This document shows positions 15,100 to 23,583 of a DNA stretch of 43,556 nt, piece after piece. The notes under the pieces are model-generated. The model had not been told where the DNA came from, made no database searches, and saw only the letters and a program-made list of their open reading frames with translations. Origin of the DNA: an uncultured Geobacteraceae bacterium. GTDB lineage: Bacteria; Desulfobacterota; Desulfuromonadia; Geobacterales; Pseudopelobacteraceae. Every line of letters begins with the position of its first letter. Position 1 is the first letter of the stretch. Location: the NCBI GenBank assembly GCA_903852495.1, contig CAINRC010000146.1, positions 1-43,556 of the forward strand, given 5' to 3'. The position numbers were made by a program, and so were the translations under genes.

Positions 15100-16392
15100 A
15101 TGAGCGAAGCGTTTCAGGTAAAATCAGATCCGGAACTGTGGGAAAAACTGGGAATGGACGTGGCCAGGTTCTCTGGCATGCCTGGCATGCTGACGACAGC
15201 TTACACCAATGTTTTCCTCTCACAGAAAAACCGTCCTGCTGCAATGGCCTACTTTGATGGCATGGTGGAGAATATCCATACCGGACGAATCCACGAGATC
15301 ATGGCGGTAAAGGAAAGCGGCAAGCCAGTAATTGGAACCTTCTGCGTCTATGTGCCCGAAGAGTTGATCGTTGCAGCCGGTGGCGTCTGCGTCGGCCTGT
15401 GCGGTGGTGCGCAAGGTTCCATCGCAGATGCAGAGAAGATCCTTCCCCGCAACATCTGTCCGATGGTCAAGTCAGCCTTCGGCTTCAAGGTCGGCAAAAT
15501 CTGTCCCTACTTCCAGGCCGTGGATCTGGTTTACGGTGAAACTACCTGCGATGCCAAGAAGAAGACCTGGGAATTGCTGGACCGTTACGTCCCGACTCAT
15601 GTCATGGAAATCCCCCAGATGAAGCGCGAGCGGGACAAGAAGCTGTGGGTAGAAGAGGTCAAGGATTTCAAGGTTGCCGTGGACAAGATCAGTGGCACGG
15701 AAACCAGCTTCGATGATATCGCCGCTGCCATTAAAACCATTAATGCCAAACGCGCTTCTCTGCAGCGGCTCAACTCCCTGCGCCACCACAACCCATCCCC
15801 CATCAGCGGCAAGGACATGCTGCTGATCGAGCAGATAGCCTTCTACGACGAACCGGTCCGCTTTGCTGAAAAGGTGCATGAGCTTTGTGACGAACTGGAA
15901 AAACGAATTGCTGATGGAATCTCAGTCGCACCGGTTTCAACCCCGCGCATTCTGGTATCAGGCACTCCCATGGCCCTTCCCAACTGGAAACTGCACAACA
16001 TCATCGAAACATCCGGTGCTGTGGTCGTCAACGAGGAAAGCTGCATCGGTACCCGCTACTACAAGGACCTGATAGATGAAGGTTCGACAACGGTTGATCA
16101 ACAACTCGAACGACTGACTGAACGCTACATGAAGATTGATTGTTCCTGTTTCACGCCCAATGACGAACGTATTGATCAGGTGATCAAGGAGTACGAAGAA
16201 TCTGGTGCGCAGGGAATCATCGATTACTGCCTGCAGTTCTGCCATACCTACAACATTGAGGCAATCAAGCTGAGCGAAGCCTGTAAGCAGCGTGGTATTC
16301 CATTTATGGCCATTGAAAGCGACTACTCTCCCGACGATGTCGGTCAGCTGCAGACACGGGTAGAAGCATTTATTGAGCAGATCACAGGATAA
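15100..16392 (+). CDS. Double-cubane-cluster anaerobic reductase (2-hydroxyacyl-CoA dehydratase family)
   Basis: A 430-residue protein of the HgdB/FldC-like family (PF06050), close in pattern to the YjiM / double-cubane-cluster protein group. Conserved cysteines are seen in GGVCVGLCGGAQGS, NICPMVKSAF, KICPYF and TTCDAKKKTWELL, and later in ESCIGTRYY and LQFCHTYNIE. In studied members a [8Fe-9S] double cubane receives electrons from an ATP-driven activator and reduces small molecules; the natural substrate is unknown. The start at 15100 follows TGGAGG by about 5 nt. The activase gene starts 3 nt after the stop, as is standard for this two-component system. Confidence 0.88.
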   Translation: MSEAFQVKSDPELWEKLGMDVARFSGMPGMLTTAYTNVFLSQKNRPAAMAYFDGMVENIHTGRIHEIMAVKESGKPVIGTFCVYVPEELIVAAGGVCVGLCGGAQGSIADAEKILPRNICPMVKSAFGFKVGKICPYFQAVDLVYGETTCDAKKKTWELLDRYVPTHVMEIPQMKRERDKKLWVEEVKDFKVAVDKISGTETSFDDIAAAIKTINAKRASLQRLNSLRHHNPSPISGKDMLLIEQIAFYDEPVRFAEKVHELCDELEKRIADGISVAPVSTPRILVSGTPMALPNWKLHNIIETSGAVVVNEESCIGTRYYKDLIDEGSTTVDQQLERLTERYMKIDCSCFTPNDERIDQVIKEYEESGAQGIIDYCLQFCHTYNIEAIKLSEACKQRGIPFMAIESDYSPDDVGQLQTRVEAFIEQITG

Positions 16393-16395
16393 CGA

Positions 16396-17151
16396 GTGCA
16401 TATCGGAATAGATCTCGGTTCACGGACGCTCAAGGCGGTTGTATGGCAGGATGGTGCCATTATCCGCCACCAGGTCACTGAAAGCAGTTTTGATCCCCAT
16501 CATCAGGCGCTTGCCTTCCTGGAACAGCATCCAACTGCACGGGTGGTGGCAACCGGCTATGGTCGCCACCTGTTGCAGCAACACGCAGAACTGGACGTGA
16601 TCACCGAGATCAAAGCCCATGCCCTGGGTGCCCGGCAACTGTTTCCCAACTGCCGGACGATTCTGGATGTGGGTGGACAGGACAGCAAGGTAATCCTGCT
16701 GGATGAACGTGGTCGCGTAACCAGCTTTCAGATGAACGATAAATGCGCCGCCGGTACAGGGCGTTTTCTGGAGATGATGGCTGTCTCGCTCGGCTACGAT
16801 CTTGAGGCATTCGGTCGAGCGGCAGCTGAAACTGAAGTCGGTGCTCCCATCAACAGCATGTGTGCCGTCTTCGCAGAATCTGAAGTCGTCTCGTTGAAAA
16901 ACCAGGGCATCCCGCCGGCAACGATTGCCCGTTCGGTTCATCTTGCCGTTGCAGGCAGACTGGCTGCAATGGTAGCAAAAAGCGGCTATGGCGATCATCT
17001 GGTGTTCAGCGGCGGAGTTGCCAACAATGCCACCCTGGTCGCGCTGTTGGAGAAGGAACTAAGAGTTCCCATACTAGTTCCGACCATACCTTCCATTGTC
17101 GGGGCGTTGGGAGCTGCGTTGCACGGCAGTCGATCTTTAATCCAAGAATGA
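16396..17151 (+). CDS. ATP-dependent activator (acyl-CoA dehydratase activase family)
   Basis: A 251-residue ASKHA-fold ATPase of the HgdC/YjiL family (PF01869). The phosphate loops IDLGSRTLKAVV (residues 3-14) and DVGGQDSKVI and the adenosine region FSGGVANNATLV are present. The cluster cysteines lie in NDKCAAGTGRFLE and NSMCAVFAESEV and hold a [4Fe-4S] cluster between the two subunits of the dimer in known relatives. It hydrolyses ATP to push one electron to the reductase encoded just upstream. Start is GTG at 16396, 3 nt after the reductase stop. Confidence 0.9.
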   Translation: MHIGIDLGSRTLKAVVWQDGAIIRHQVTESSFDPHHQALAFLEQHPTARVVATGYGRHLLQQHAELDVITEIKAHALGARQLFPNCRTILDVGGQDSKVILLDERGRVTSFQMNDKCAAGTGRFLEMMAVSLGYDLEAFGRAAAETEVGAPINSMCAVFAESEVVSLKNQGIPPATIARSVHLAVAGRLAAMVAKSGYGDHLVFSGGVANNATLVALLEKELRVPILVPTIPSIVGALGAALHGSRSLIQE

Positions 17152-17164
17152 AATGGAGACCGTA

Positions 17165-17587
17165 ATGAAACGAATTTTACTGATGGTATTGCTACTGCTT
17201 TGCACTGCGACCATATCAATGGCTGCCGGATACAACTATGTTGCCCCTGACCAGTTCAAACAATGGCTGGAAAAAGGGAAGGATATGTCAATCGTGGATA
17301 TCCAGGTTCCGGATGAGTTCCAGCAGCACCATTTCAAAGGTTCACTGGAGACCAACAGCTATCCGGTCAAGTCGGCAGCTGACAAGCAGAAACTGGATGC
17401 TGTCCTGCCCAAACTGGCTGCAACACAAAACGATGTGGTTGTTATCTGCCCCCGTGGCGGTGGCGGTGCCAAAAACACCTATGACTACCTGAAGGAAAAA
17501 GGTATTGACGAGAAGAGGATTTTCATCCTTAAAGAAGGTATGCAGGGCTGGCCGTATAAGGAATTAACCATCAGCGATAGTAAGTAG
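17165..17587 (+). CDS. Exported rhodanese-like protein
   Basis: A 140-residue protein with a clear signal peptide (residues 1-21, ending SMAAG) and one rhodanese domain. The first motif is SIVDIQVPDEFQQHHFKGS, and the catalytic loop is VICPRGGGGAKNTYDYL with Cys95. The end (ILKEGMQGWPY) matches the family. A periplasmic sulfane-sulfur carrier is inferred. The ATG at 17165 is preferred over 17153, because GGAG lies 6 nt upstream of it. It directly follows the activase gene (13 nt). Confidence 0.85.
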   Translation: MKRILLMVLLLLCTATISMAAGYNYVAPDQFKQWLEKGKDMSIVDIQVPDEFQQHHFKGSLETNSYPVKSAADKQKLDAVLPKLAATQNDVVVICPRGGGGAKNTYDYLKEKGIDEKRIFILKEGMQGWPYKELTISDSK

Positions 17588-17635
17588 GACAACTAACTGA
17601 TATTGATAATAATTACATCCTTACATGAGGCTCAC

Positions 17636-18211
17636 ATGTCTATTGATATGAAAAATCAAAACTGCGACTGCATGACCAGACGAGAGTTAATTAAACTTTC
17701 CGTGGCTGCTGGAGTAACCTTAGCCGCTGGTGGCATAACCAAGATTGCTGAGGCTGCAACCAAAGAGAAAAGTTCTGCCAATAAGCCTGAATATGCCAAG
17801 CAACAATTCCTTAAGTCCATGAACTGCTCTCAGGCAATTCTTGAAACATATGGGCCGGAGCTGGGTCTGCCAGTCAGCCAGGCCCGCCGGGTAGCGGCGG
17901 CATTTGCAGGCGGCATGGGCATGGGTTCCGAGTGCGGGGCTATTACCGGCGCATACATGGTTATCGGCATGAAGCATGGCAAGACAACCGAGAGTGATTC
18001 TCGATCTGACAACGAAACTTTCAAATGTCTTACCGAATTCAACAAGCAATTCAAAGCCCGCCACAAGCATCTGACCTGTTCTGAGTTGCTGGAAACGGAT
18101 ATGGGAACGCCCGAAGGTGTAAAGTCAGCAGCCGGAAAAGGATACTTTACCTCCCGGTGCCCTGGATACGTGAAAACTGCTAGTGAAATTCTTGACAAGG
18201 TGCAGGTGTAA
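17636..18211 (+). CDS. Tat-exported C_GCAxxG_C_C family redox protein
   Basis: A 191-residue protein. The N-terminus has a twin-arginine signal (TRRELIKLSVAAGVTLAAGG). The mature part shows the C_GCAxxG_C_C pattern: MNCSQAILETYGPELGLP, SECGAITGAYMVIG, then HLTCSELL and SRCPGYVKTASEIL. The family is redox-linked but its reaction is not established; the Tat signal suggests a folded cofactor-bearing periplasmic form. ATG at 17636 has GAGG about 6 nt upstream. A few additional cysteines (NCDCM) precede the Tat motif. Confidence 0.85.
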   Translation: MSIDMKNQNCDCMTRRELIKLSVAAGVTLAAGGITKIAEAATKEKSSANKPEYAKQQFLKSMNCSQAILETYGPELGLPVSQARRVAAAFAGGMGMGSECGAITGAYMVIGMKHGKTTESDSRSDNETFKCLTEFNKQFKARHKHLTCSELLETDMGTPEGVKSAAGKGYFTSRCPGYVKTASEILDKVQV

Positions 18212-18221
18212 TTGCCACAAA

Positions 18222-18256
18222 CATAATGAGCCCCCAAGAGCAGGGGGCCCATTATG
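18222..18256. terminator. Hairpin after the C_GCAxxG_C_C gene
   Basis: CATAATG plus GCCCCC (18222-18235) pair with GGGGGC plus CATTATG (18243-18256), with one mismatch and a 7-nt loop. No T-run follows, so this is a stable but non-canonical terminator. It ends the reductase-rhodanese-redox transcript. Confidence 0.55.
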
Positions 18257-18401
18257 AATCCATGTCACAGTAACAAACAGGTCGTTCTTCACCTCATAGA
18301 TCAGTTTTCACGATTTCTCCTGCAAGTATGCAATGATTTGTATAGTGTCTATATCTTACCTATTCAAAAGCTTGAAGTAAAACTAATCAGTGGAGATTCT
18401 C

Positions 18402-18605
18402 ATGAAAAAGAATGTCGGGACATTGGATAGGCGGCTGCGCATCATCGCCGGCCTGGCGCTGCTTGCACTGGCTGCGACCGGAAGTCTGTGGGGATTGATC
18501 GGCATTGTGCCGCTCCTGACCGGCATACTCGGCTGGTGCCCGCCGTATCAGCTGATCGGTGTCGATACGACGGACTGCTGTTCGAAGAAAGATTGTAACA
18601 ACTGA
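18402..18605 (+). CDS. YgaP-like DUF2892 membrane protein
   Basis: A 67-residue protein matching DUF2892 (PF11127), the membrane part of the YgaP rhodanese. It begins KNVGTLDRRLRIIAGLAL, has two hydrophobic helices (LLALAATGSLWGLIGIVPLL) and then GILGWCPPYQLIG, ending in a cysteine-rich tail (DCCSKKDCNN) that could bind metal or carry sulfur. GGAG lies 6 nt before the ATG at 18402. In YgaP the helices anchor a rhodanese; here the rhodanese is a separate gene upstream. Confidence 0.82.
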   Translation: MKKNVGTLDRRLRIIAGLALLALAATGSLWGLIGIVPLLTGILGWCPPYQLIGVDTTDCCSKKDCNN

Positions 18606-18662
18606 GTGGCATGACTATTGCTTAAATTTCACCAGACTTTCATATCACAAAGGAGATTCGGA

Positions 18663-19052
18663 ATGAAAAAACAGATCAGTCTTTTGGCGTTATGTGCAAT
18701 GGTAGCAGTCTCGGCAACAGCATTTGCGGCAGACGAGGCCAAGCCGGAAATGAAACCGATCACCAAGGTCATGCTGGCCCGCCTGGGCTGGGTGCAGTCG
18801 ATCACGAAAAACATCGCCTACAGCAATTACGAAGGTGTTGCCAAAGATGCCAATGATTTGGCAGCCCAGACAAAAAAAGTGGGTGATGCAGCTCCGGCCG
18901 CGTACAACAAGGAGAAAAACCTGGCCGTGTCCGAACTTGCCAAGGCAATGTCCGCAGCGGCCGCCGCTAAAGACGGCGCCGTTGTATCCGCCAAGTTCGG
19001 CGAAGTGCTGGCAACCTGCAACAGCTGCCACGCCAAACTGCGCGACAAGTAA
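18663..19052 (+). CDS. Cytochrome c'-like monoheme protein
   Basis: A 129-residue exported protein with a signal peptide (cleavage near AFAAD, residue 21) and a single heme motif CNSCH near the C-terminus. The helical body with a C-terminal CxxCH is the cytochrome c'/c556 layout. Role in electron transfer or NO/CO binding cannot be told. AAGGAG precedes the ATG at 18663. It is the last gene before a good terminator. Confidence 0.82.
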   Translation: MKKQISLLALCAMVAVSATAFAADEAKPEMKPITKVMLARLGWVQSITKNIAYSNYEGVAKDANDLAAQTKKVGDAAPAAYNKEKNLAVSELAKAMSAAAAAKDGAVVSAKFGEVLATCNSCHAKLRDK

Positions 19053-19074
19053 CAAACCCTTTCGACTAGATGAA

Positions 19075-19116
19075 CATAACCGGCCAGGGGCATTTTCCCG
19101 GCCGGTTATGTTTGTT
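19075..19116 (+). terminator. Intrinsic terminator after the cytochrome gene
   Basis: CATAACCGGCC (19075-19085) pairs perfectly with GGCCGGTTATG (19100-19110), with further AGGGG/CCC contacts in the loop, followed by TTTGTT. It closes the long redox region before the riboswitch operon. Confidence 0.75.
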
Positions 19117-19484
19117 CACAGCTGTTCAATTGTAGCCGGCACTTACATACAGGGAGTCTATCCTATCTCCGAAAGCGCCAGAAAAACTGCAAAAGACAGG
19201 AGCCCCAGAATCAATAGACTTATTGTGCGAAACAGAATGCAGACTCTACTCGTAAAATGAAGTACGTGGCGACGAAGCTGAGAACATACATTAACCCGTA
19301 CCAGCGAAAATGGAGCGGGCCAATGTTCAGAAAAATGGGGGCAATTGATGGGAAAATCATAATCACTAGCCGCTGCAGTCACAGCATCTTTGTTGTTTAC
19401 CTACGTGATTGAACCGCTGATGAAAGGCAAAGATAGCGGGAAAGACTCTTGCAACAGCTATTGATAGCAGTGGAAGGTCTATGC
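19117..19484. other. Intergenic stretch with a possible degraded membrane-protein tail
   Basis: No intact gene is supported. At 19363-19464 a frame ending at TGA reads AAAVTASLLFTYVIEPLMKG and then a polar, Cys-containing tail, which looks like the last membrane helix of a permease. A shift of frame around 19350-19365 would join it to the frame MGAIDGKIII, suggesting a decayed gene. Reading it as a remnant is a guess; no family was recognised. Confidence 0.25.
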
Positions 19485-19514
19485 TTGACACAATAAGTCA
19501 GGCCATGCTATCCA
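19485..19514 (+). promoter_or_regulatory. Putative promoter of the cobalamin-riboswitch operon
   Basis: TTGACA (19485-19490) is a perfect -35; the best -10 is TATCCA (19509-19514) at 18 bp, which is imperfect. It lies about 30-40 nt upstream of the first cobalamin riboswitch and is the only such candidate there. Confidence 0.4.
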
Positions 19515-19544
19515 ATACTCACATTTTTTAGTGTAAAAACTGAA

Positions 19545-19714
19545 TACCGGATCACGGTGCCCGCAAGGGCTTGATAGGGAAGAGGGGTGCAGCTCTGGAT
19601 GGAGCGAGTCCCCCGCGGACCCGCCGCTGTAAGCGAGGACGAAGGGCAATTACGTCACTGGTCGAAAGACCGGGAAGGCGCCCGGAGGATGAATCGCGAG
19701 CCAGAAGACCTGCC
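19545..19714 (+). promoter_or_regulatory. Cobalamin riboswitch 1 (transcription-terminating)
   Basis: The conserved core is present in order: GGGAAGAGGGGTGCAGCTC, GGAGC..CCCCCGCGGACCCGCCGCTGTAAGCGAG in pieces, the GGGAAGGCGCC-type segment, and the B12 box GCCAGAAGACCTGCC (19700-19714). A strong intrinsic terminator follows 70 nt later, so B12 binding probably stops transcription. No gene lies between this riboswitch and the next. Confidence 0.88.
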
Positions 19715-19784
19715 ATGATCTTAAGCACTCAACAGTTCCCCGTGGTAAAGGGAGAGTGATACACACGTTGTGACTTTGAATACG

Positions 19785-19823
19785 AAAAGTCCGCATGATG
19801 CTACGGCATATGCGGACTTTTTT
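19785..19823 (+). terminator. Intrinsic terminator of riboswitch 1
   Basis: AAAAGTCCGCAT (19785-19796) is exactly complementary to ATGCGGACTTTT (19810-19821), followed by more T. The 12-bp stem with a T-run is a textbook terminator and forms the expression platform of riboswitch 1. Confidence 0.85.
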
Positions 19824-19944
19824 CATTTTACGTTTACGAAATTTTGCCGGTTGTTGACGTAACCAGAATCTGAATGGCTGCTGACCACCGTTTAATCTGT
19901 GCACAAGGGAGGTGACACAAGAACATATATCCGCACAAACCAGA

Positions 19945-20136
19945 TGGCACACAAGCCATTCAGTACCAAGGCTGGAAGCCAGGGAAGAGGAGTGAGATTC
20001 TCCCGCTGCCCCGCAGCCGTAAAGGGAACGAACGCCCACAAAAAGCCACTGTCATGGGCAATACCATAATGGGAAGGCGGGCAAGTAGGTAGCCCTAAGC
20101 CGGAAGACCTATCCAAGCCAAACTTCGAGGGAGGAT
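19945..20136 (+). promoter_or_regulatory. Cobalamin riboswitch 2 (likely translational)
   Basis: A second full cobalamin aptamer: GGAAGCCAGGGAAGAGGAGTG, CCCGCTGCCCCGCAGCCGTAAAGGG in pieces, GCCACTG, GGGAAGGCGGGC and the B12 box GCCGGAAGACCTATCC (20099-20114). The ribosome-binding site GAGGGAGGAT (20127-20136) comes 12 nt after the B12 box, with no terminator between, so ligand binding probably hides the site. Confidence 0.88.
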
Positions 20137-20143
20137 AGTGCAA

Positions 20144-20939
20144 ATGAAACGAATCGTAGCAGCAATATCACTGCTGTTGTGCTCAGTGGCAACAGTATCT
20201 GCTGGACCACCCCTGATCACCGATGATGCAGGCACGGTGGATGTGGGAAAAGTGGAGATAGAACTGAATAGTTCCTATATCCACGACAGAGAAAATGTGA
20301 ACGGAATGTCGGTACGTCGCAACGTTTTTGATGGCGAGACCAAATTGACGACCGGGTTGTACAAAAATCTGGGCGTATCTCTGACTGTGCCCCTACACCT
20401 TCAGTGACCGCACAACGGAAGATGGCATTCTGACCAGCAAGGCCGATGGATTCAACGATATGACCGTTGAGTTGAAGTATGCCTTTGCCGAATTGGGCGG
20501 GATTTCCTTTGCCATTAAACCTTCTGTAATCCTACCCACTGGCAATAGCAGCAACGGTCTTTCGGAAGGTTGTTGGCAGTTTGGCGGGACACTGATCGCC
20601 TCCAGGGAACTTGACGATGGTGCGTATGCCCTGCATGCCAACCTGGGGTACGATCATCACGACTATCGCACCGAACAGGCCTGGACAGCGAATCACAGCA
20701 ATCTCTGGTTCGGCTCACTTGCCGGTGAGGCCAGGATTGTCAGGTGGTTGACCGCAGTTGCCGAGGTTGGTCTCTCCACAACCCAGAATAAATCCACGAA
20801 CGAACTTACCAGCTTTGCCCAGGTAGGCGCCCGTTATGAAGTGAACGAATACCTGGACGTTGACGCTGGTTTCAAATTGGGTCTGACAAAACCGGAGGAC
20901 GACCTGGCCGTGCGGTATGGACTGGTTCTGAAGTTCTGA
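20144..20939 (+). pseudogene. Outer-membrane transporter-like protein (PF13557-type), frameshifted
   Basis: A signal peptide (ends VSAGPP, near residue 20) is followed by a beta-rich sequence like the MetA-pathway/phenol-degradation outer-membrane family. The frame breaks at the C4 run 20390-20393: removing one C joins LGVSLTVP directly to YTFSDRTTEDG and gives an intact 264-residue protein ending in the usual phenylalanine (LVLKF). As read, translation stops at 20407 after about 87 residues. A sequencing slip in the C-run or a true mutation both fit. Being first behind the B12 riboswitches and before cbiM, it may pass cobalt or a corrinoid across the outer membrane (inference). Confidence 0.75.
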
Positions 20940-20976
20940 CAACCCGCTACGTTCAACATACAAGGAGAAATACATT

Positions 20977-21654
20977 ATGCATATCATGGAAGGATTTTTG
21001 CCGGTCAAACATGCCATCGGCTGGACTGTCGCTTCGGCCCCGTTTGTCGCCTACGGACTCCACACCATCAACAAGAGGATCAAGGAAAAACCCGAGCAGC
21101 GGATGCTGCTGGGGGTTGCTGCCGCCTTCACCTTTGTCCTTTCGGCCCTGAAAATGCCGTCTGTCACCGGCAGCTGTTCCCATCCGACCGGAACTGGACT
21201 GGGGGCAATCCTCTTTGGACCAACGGCCATGGCCCCCATCGGCATGGTGGTACTGCTGTTTCAGGCAATTCTGCTGGCCCACGGCGGCCTGACCACACTG
21301 GGTGCCAACATCTTCTCCATGGCGATTGTGGGGCCGTTTGCCGCCGCCGCTATCTATCGTTTGGCCAAAACAGCAAAACTGCCCTTCGGAATTTCTATCT
21401 TTCTGGCAGCGTCCCTGGGCGACCTGCTGACCTATGTCACAACATCCTGTCAACTGGCGCTAGCCTTCCCTGATCCCGCAGGCGGGTTCGCCGCTTCATT
21501 TGCCAAGTTCGCTACTGTCTTTGCTATAACCCAGATCCCTCTGGCGATCAGCGAAGGACTGCTGACGGTTATCGTCTTCAATGCTCTGGCCCGTTTCAAT
21601 CCCAAGGAGCTGAAAGAGATGAATGTCGTAACCGCACAGGAGGTGCAGGCATGA
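20977..21654 (+). CDS. cbiM: Cobalt ECF transporter substrate-binding subunit CbiM
   Basis: A 225-residue polytopic membrane protein starting MHIMEGFLP; the first residues including His2 form the metal site in CbiM/NikM. Other marks are [24 protein letters not shown] (in parts), [16 protein letters not shown] and [22 protein letters not shown]. It binds Co2+ and works with CbiN and the CbiQO energy module. AAGGAGAAA precedes the ATG. B12 riboswitch control upstream fits feedback repression by cobalamin. Confidence 0.95.
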   Translation: MHIMEGFLPVKHAIGWTVASAPFVAYGLHTINKRIKEKPEQRMLLGVAAAFTFVLSALKMPSVTGSCSHPTGTGLGAILFGPTAMAPIGMVVLLFQAILLAHGGLTTLGANIFSMAIVGPFAAAAIYRLAKTAKLPFGISIFLAASLGDLLTYVTTSCQLALAFPDPAGGFAASFAKFATVFAITQIPLAISEGLLTVIVFNALARFNPKELKEMNVVTAQEVQA

Positions 21655-21986
21655 AACGCTATCAGAACCTGTTGATGATGATCGCCGTAGTCGTGCTGGT
21701 GGCGGTCCCCCTCTGGATGGTACAGAAACCTGCACCGGGTCCGGATGGCAAGGAAGTGGAGATCTTCCGGGGGGCCGACGACCAGGCCAAGGACGTCATC
21801 GGTACAATTGCTCCCGGTTATCAGCCCTGGTTCAAGCCGCTGATGGAACCGCCCAGCGGCGAGATTGGTTCGCTGCTCTTTGCGCTGCAGGCGGCTCTGG
21901 GGGCCGGTTTCATCGGCTATTATCTGGGTGTTGCAAACACTCGCTCGAAATATGACAAGGCAATCAGCAAGGCTGCCAAGTGCTGA
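21651..21986 (+). CDS. cbiN: Cobalt transporter accessory subunit CbiN
   Basis: A 111-residue protein with two membrane helices ([17 protein letters not shown] and [14 protein letters not shown]) joined by a periplasmic loop with [23 protein letters not shown], the CbiN signature. It is needed with CbiM for cobalt uptake. It overlaps cbiM by 4 nt and cbiQ by 7 nt. Confidence 0.93.
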   Translation: MKRYQNLLMMIAVVVLVAVPLWMVQKPAPGPDGKEVEIFRGADDQAKDVIGTIAPGYQPWFKPLMEPPSGEIGSLLFALQAALGAGFIGYYLGVANTRSKYDKAISKAAKC

Positions 21987-22726
21987 TTGAGCAGTCTGCC
22001 TATACAAACCGCTGGCGGCGGGTCTCACCTGCCGCCAAAGGACTGTTCACACTGTGCGGTCTGGTTGCCGCTTTTGCTGCTGCGACACCAGTCACTGCCT
22101 GCGGCATTGCTGTGGTTCTATGCGCAGTCACGATACTGGGTGCCGGAATACCGCCGGGGCGCTACCTGCGGGTGGCTGCTCCGGCGCTCCTCTTCCTGTT
22201 TGTAAGCACCATGTCGCTCGCCGTTTCGCTCAAGATCGGCGGATCAGTAGGAGACGTTTCCCTGCACATGGCGCAAACTGAGTACGCCAAAGTCGCTCAA
22301 GTTTGCGGTCGTTCCCTTGGTGGACTTGCCGCACTACTCTTCCTGACACTCACGACACCATTGATCGACATCATCGCCCTGCTGCGTCGGCTAAAAGCTC
22401 CTGAAATTCTGCTGGACATCATGGTCCTCTGCTACCGCACACTCTTTGTTTTTTCCGAAGCGGTCCACGATACCATCACCGCCCAGTCAGCTCGACTGGG
22501 GTATGCCAATGTGCGTCTCTCCATGCGTTCATTAGGTGGGCTTGTGGCTAACATAACAGTACAAGTCTGGCAGCGCTCCCAGGCGCTTCACCTGGCGGCC
22601 ATGGCCCGTAACAATGACGGCCCGTTGCGCTTTCTCGAACATACCTACCCGAACTTTAAGAGGGATATGTGCATTGCTCTCTGCGCTGGCACCGCGTTGG
22701 TAGCCCTTTCCATGGTGATTGTATGA
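21980..22726 (+). CDS. cbiQ: Cobalt ECF transporter T component CbiQ
   Basis: A 248-residue membrane protein of the EcfT family (PF02361) with about five helices and the two cytoplasmic Ala-Arg-Gly-type coupling motifs in modified form (QSARLGY, AMARNNDG). It links CbiMN to the ATPase. The GTG at 21980 overlaps the cbiN stop; the end overlaps cbiO by ATGA. Confidence 0.92.
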   Translation: MLIEQSAYTNRWRRVSPAAKGLFTLCGLVAAFAAATPVTACGIAVVLCAVTILGAGIPPGRYLRVAAPALLFLFVSTMSLAVSLKIGGSVGDVSLHMAQTEYAKVAQVCGRSLGGLAALLFLTLTTPLIDIIALLRRLKAPEILLDIMVLCYRTLFVFSEAVHDTITAQSARLGYANVRLSMRSLGGLVANITVQVWQRSQALHLAAMARNNDGPLRFLEHTYPNFKRDMCIALCAGTALVALSMVIV

Positions 22727-23583
22727 ATCAACAGCTTATAGAACCTGTCCTTGAACTACAGGATGTCAGCTTTCGTTATCCCGACGGCAGTGTCGGTCTT
22801 GATAGATGCTCCATCTCCATTCCACGAGGCACGCGTGTCGCACTGCTTGGGGCCAATGGTGCCGGGAAAACGACCCTGTTTCTTCATCTGAACGGCATTC
22901 TACGACCGCAGTCCGGTACTGTTCTGTTTGGAGGTGTCCCATTGGACTATAGTCGCCATGGTTTGCATACCCTGCGTTCCCGCATCGGTCTGGTGTTCCA
23001 GAATCCCGATAGCCAACTCTTTTCCGCCAGTGTCCGTGAGGATGTCTCTTTCGGACCGTTGAACCTGGGGTTGGATAATGAAACAGTAAGGAGTCGAGTT
23101 GAAGAGGCACTTCATGCGGTTGGGATGACCGCTTACGCCGATAAACCGGTTCATAATCTGAGCTATGGACAGAAGAAACGGGTCTGCATCGCCGGAGTGC
23201 TGGCCATGCGCCCCAAGGTTCTTATACTCGATGAGCCGATGGCCGGACTGGATGTTGCCATGCAGGTCGAACTTACACACATACTGGATCAACTCCATAC
23301 TGAGGGGATGACCATCGTCATCGCCACCCATGATATGGACTTCGCCTACCAATGGGCCGATTCTATCACTGTAATGGTTAACGGGGGATGTGCGGCGAAC
23401 TGGGATGTGGAGAGTATTCCAGAAGCTTTGACGGAATTGGCTGCATACGGTCTTGGCATGCCGAAGGTTGCCGAACTACAAAGAGTATTGGCTATTGGAA
23501 GAATTTGGGACGACGATATCTCATCGGCAAGAAGTCATCAGGCGTTGATAAAAAAACTGACAGTGGCCACTGCAAGTATCTAA
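22723..23583 (+). CDS. cbiO: Cobalt ECF transporter ATPase CbiO
   Basis: A 286-residue ABC ATPase with Walker A GANGAGKTTLF, Q-loop VFQNPDSQLFSASV, signature LSYGQKKRV, Walker B LILDEPMAGLD and H-loop ATHDMDF. The family order and FQNPDxQ are typical of EcfA/CbiO. The ATG at 22723, overlapping the cbiQ stop, is preferred to an earlier in-frame codon inside cbiQ. The C-terminal ~40 residues are degenerate in look and end 3 nt past the start of a chimeric ORF on the other strand, so the 3' end may be affected by recombination. Confidence 0.93.
   Translation: MNQQLIEPVLELQDVSFRYPDGSVGLDRCSISIPRGTRVALLGANGAGKTTLFLHLNGILRPQSGTVLFGGVPLDYSRHGLHTLRSRIGLVFQNPDSQLFSASVREDVSFGPLNLGLDNETVRSRVEEALHAVGMTAYADKPVHNLSYGQKKRVCIAGVLAMRPKVLILDEPMAGLDVAMQVELTHILDQLHTEGMTIVIATHDMDFAYQWADSITVMVNGGCAANWDVESIPEALTELAAYGLGMPKVAELQRVLAIGRIWDDDISSARSHQALIKKLTVATASI

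Noticed and set aside
19571-19759. Arg-rich open frame of 62 codons
   Set aside because: It lies inside cobalamin riboswitch 1; the sequence is explained by the conserved RNA core.
19907-19914. GGAGGTGA Shine-Dalgarno-like site between the two riboswitches
   Set aside because: No start codon at a workable distance and no open frame of note; probably chance.
20405-20407. TGA in the outer-membrane protein gene as a second selenocysteine codon
   Set aside because: Downstream coding lies in a different frame, and deleting one C from the C4 run restores the protein, so it is a frameshift, not recoding.
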